NCBI GenBank assembly: GCA_020635055.1
Contig: JACKAN010000001.1
Span: 1 to 64,000, forward strand
Direction: 5' to 3'
DNA from: Pseudobdellovibrionaceae bacterium
GTDB taxonomy: Bacteria; Bdellovibrionota; Bdellovibrionia; Bdellovibrionales; UBA1609
DNA: 64,000 nt
Below are positions 62,690 through 64,000 of this stretch, one piece after another; the first letter of the stretch is position 1; every line of letters begins with the position of its first letter. A program made the position numbers and the translations under genes. The notes under the pieces were generated by a model, which did not search any database, had not been told where the DNA came from, and was given only the letters and a program-made list of their open reading frames with translations.

Positions 62690-63331
62690 ATGACAAAATC
62701 AATGATTACCCTCTTGTCCTTGTTTTTGGCATTGGCCTTGACTGCTTGTTCATCCAATTGGAAAGAAGGTTCTTCAGGAATTAGCGAAGAAGAACTTTTT
62801 GAAGAATTAAATTCTATGTCTACCTTTTCCGCTGCCGGTAATGGTTCCGGCAGCGGCCTCTTTAACACTCTAAAAGAAGATCCCAACACAAAAATTTATT
62901 TTGCTCGCTCGGGCAACTCAGATAGTGGTGGTTTAGGACCAGCTTATAGTGTGGTTTCTTTTGGTGATTTTTCTGTTTTTGCCTCGGGCCAAGAAGACTT
63001 AAGCGCTTTTGATCTTGAAACAGCCAAAGTAGCTTTACTAGATGGCTTTGATACCCAAGGAAAACGTATCTTTGTTCTTGCTGTGTCTTATCAAATTCGC
63101 AATGGTCAGGCGGTTAGTTTTTTTGCAGAAGACGAAGGTTATGAATTTGGAAAACAAAAACTACAAATTCAATTCAGTTCTAATGGTCAAACTTATATCC
63201 TAGAAACCTTCGATATTCGCGAAGGACAAAAGGACCTTATGGGCTCGATTCACCTAAAAATGATTCATGTCACAGAGGGACATGAAAATGAAATTGGCCA
63301 GTTCTCTTTTTTAGAAGGTTTCGGTCAGTAA
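62690..63331 (+). CDS. Lipoprotein of unknown function, third of three
   Basis: 213 residues from ATG at 62690 (GAGG 9 bases upstream; the frame opens six codons earlier). Lipobox ALTAC. An acidic segment (SEEELFEELNSM) is followed by a compact beta domain (TKIYFARSGNSDSGGLGPAY, RIFVLAVSYQIRNGQAVSFF). No Cys apart from the lipidated one, unlike its two neighbours. Starts 25 bases after the second lipoprotein, so the three are one transcription unit. Confidence 0.7.
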   Translation: MTKSMITLLSLFLALALTACSSNWKEGSSGISEEELFEELNSMSTFSAAGNGSGSGLFNTLKEDPNTKIYFARSGNSDSGGLGPAYSVVSFGDFSVFASGQEDLSAFDLETAKVALLDGFDTQGKRIFVLAVSYQIRNGQAVSFFAEDEGYEFGKQKLQIQFSSNGQTYILETFDIREGQKDLMGSIHLKMIHVTEGHENEIGQFSFLEGFGQ

Positions 63332-63452
63332 GTGAAATTCGTATAATGGCCTAGGCACGGGCTTTTCTGAATGTGATGCCTAATATTTGTGCACATCCCC
63401 TAAGTAATTATTTTTACTTGATTAATTTTAATTCCCGGACTTTAATAGGGCC

Positions 63453-64000
63453 ATGAGTTTAGACTACTGGGTGGAATTCTTCGATGATTTACAAAATGTG
63501 AGAGGGCGCTCTCGCAATACTGTGTTGGCTTACCGTCGCGACTTAGAACTCTATGAAGAGTTTAAAAAGACAGGTCGAGATATCAAAGATATATTTGCCT
63601 TTATGACAGAAAAACAATTGAGCACACGTTCACAGGCTAGAGTGATTAGCAGCTTGCGAACATTTTTTCGCTTTTGTGAAAGCCGTGGTTCCGAAGTTCC
63701 TGAATTGCAAAATTTGCGTCCACCCAAAGTAAAAACGGGATTGCCCAAAGCATTGACTTATGAAGAATTTCAAAAGCTCTACGATGCTTGTGCCGTGGAT
63801 AATCCCTATCGCACAGCTCGCAACCAAGTGACATTATTATTGTTGTTTGGTTTAGGTTGTCGGGTGAGCGAATTAATTAACTTAAATATTCAAGATTACA
63901 ATGAAACCGATGCTTGGTTAAAAATTGTTGGTAAAGGCGGCAAAGAACGCCTGATCCCACTGACAGAAGTTTTACAAAGAGAATTAAAAGATTATTTGCA
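63453..64000 (+). CDS. Tyrosine recombinase of the XerC/XerD type, N-terminal part (cut by window edge)
   Basis: 182 codons visible. The N-terminal SAM-like core-binding domain (MSLDYWVEFFDDLQNVRGRS, RNTVLAYRRDLELYEEF) and start of the catalytic domain with GLPKALTYEEFQKLYDA, FGLGCRVSELINL (first catalytic Arg) and IVGKGGKERLIPL (catalytic Lys). Xer recombinases resolve chromosome dimers at dif; the short N-terminal domain and lack of flanking phage genes favour Xer over an integrase. Catalytic HxxR and Tyr lie beyond the window. It cannot be decided whether this is XerC or XerD. Confidence 0.85.
   Translation, partial: MSLDYWVEFFDDLQNVRGRSRNTVLAYRRDLELYEEFKKTGRDIKDIFAFMTEKQLSTRSQARVISSLRTFFRFCESRGSEVPELQNLRPPKVKTGLPKALTYEEFQKLYDACAVDNPYRTARNQVTLLLLFGLGCRVSELINLNIQDYNETDAWLKIVGKGGKERLIPLTEVLQRELKDYL

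Overview
The window looks like a chromosomal stretch of an AT-rich, Gram-negative delta-proteobacterium-like organism, most probably a member of the Bdellovibrionota (Bdellovibrio and relatives). The evidence is a TIGR02147-family regulator next to a secreted protein, an ELYxxDGT-repeat lipoprotein, a CarD-family regulator, many lipoboxed secreted proteins of no known family, outer-membrane barrels and a tail-fibre-like surface protein. This assignment is inferred from gene content; no rRNA or tRNA gene is visible.

Layout. 1-484: 3' end of a transposase. 0.5-11.1 kb: methyltransferase, two secreted unknowns, TIGR02147 regulator, MFS exporter, class I aldolase, catalytically dead tandem rhodanese, HD-GYP protein, recG. 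11.3-17 kb: Cys-rich lipoprotein, 17-repeat ELYxxDGT lipoprotein, LTA-synthase-type sulfatase. 17.2-21.7 kb: a minus-strand, translationally coupled five-gene operon: PEGA/TPR lipoprotein, MotA-like, MotB-like, a protein that seems to join a FliF-like membrane segment to a FliG-like cytoplasmic part, and a small barrel. No other flagellar gene is present. This is the best candidate for an undescribed system. 21.8-29 kb: giant NHL-repeat lipoprotein and two tandem paralogous barrel genes, each broken by a -1 shift at an eight-A run. 29.2-34.7 kb: Wzx-like flippase, NodB deacetylase, GNAT, subtilisin. 34.7-40.7 kb: lipoproteins, the tail-fibre-like surface protein, IS debris, a pseudogene and a secreted unknown.

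41-49.7 kb is the housekeeping core: carD, gltX, cysS, uvrB, a secreted unknown and uvrC, with a hexanucleotide repeat array of about 15 units in front of uvrC. 49.8-57 kb: a two-gene operon whose second gene is broken by an 11-bp VNTR, palindromic and tandem repeats, a second subtilisin with an 18-Gly tail, a zinc-ribbon protein and a SpoIID-like protein. 57.3-64 kb: a solo IS terminus, a second NHL lipoprotein paralogous to the first, a 30-residue membrane protein, three lipoproteins in a row and the start of a Xer-type recombinase.

Two themes recur. One is investment in the cell surface: at least ten predicted lipoproteins, several barrels, two subtilisins and polysaccharide enzymes. The other is simple-sequence repeats or homopolymers sitting where a copy change would switch a reading frame or alter promoter spacing, which suggests phase-variable surface genes. 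Assembly error at homopolymers must be excluded first.
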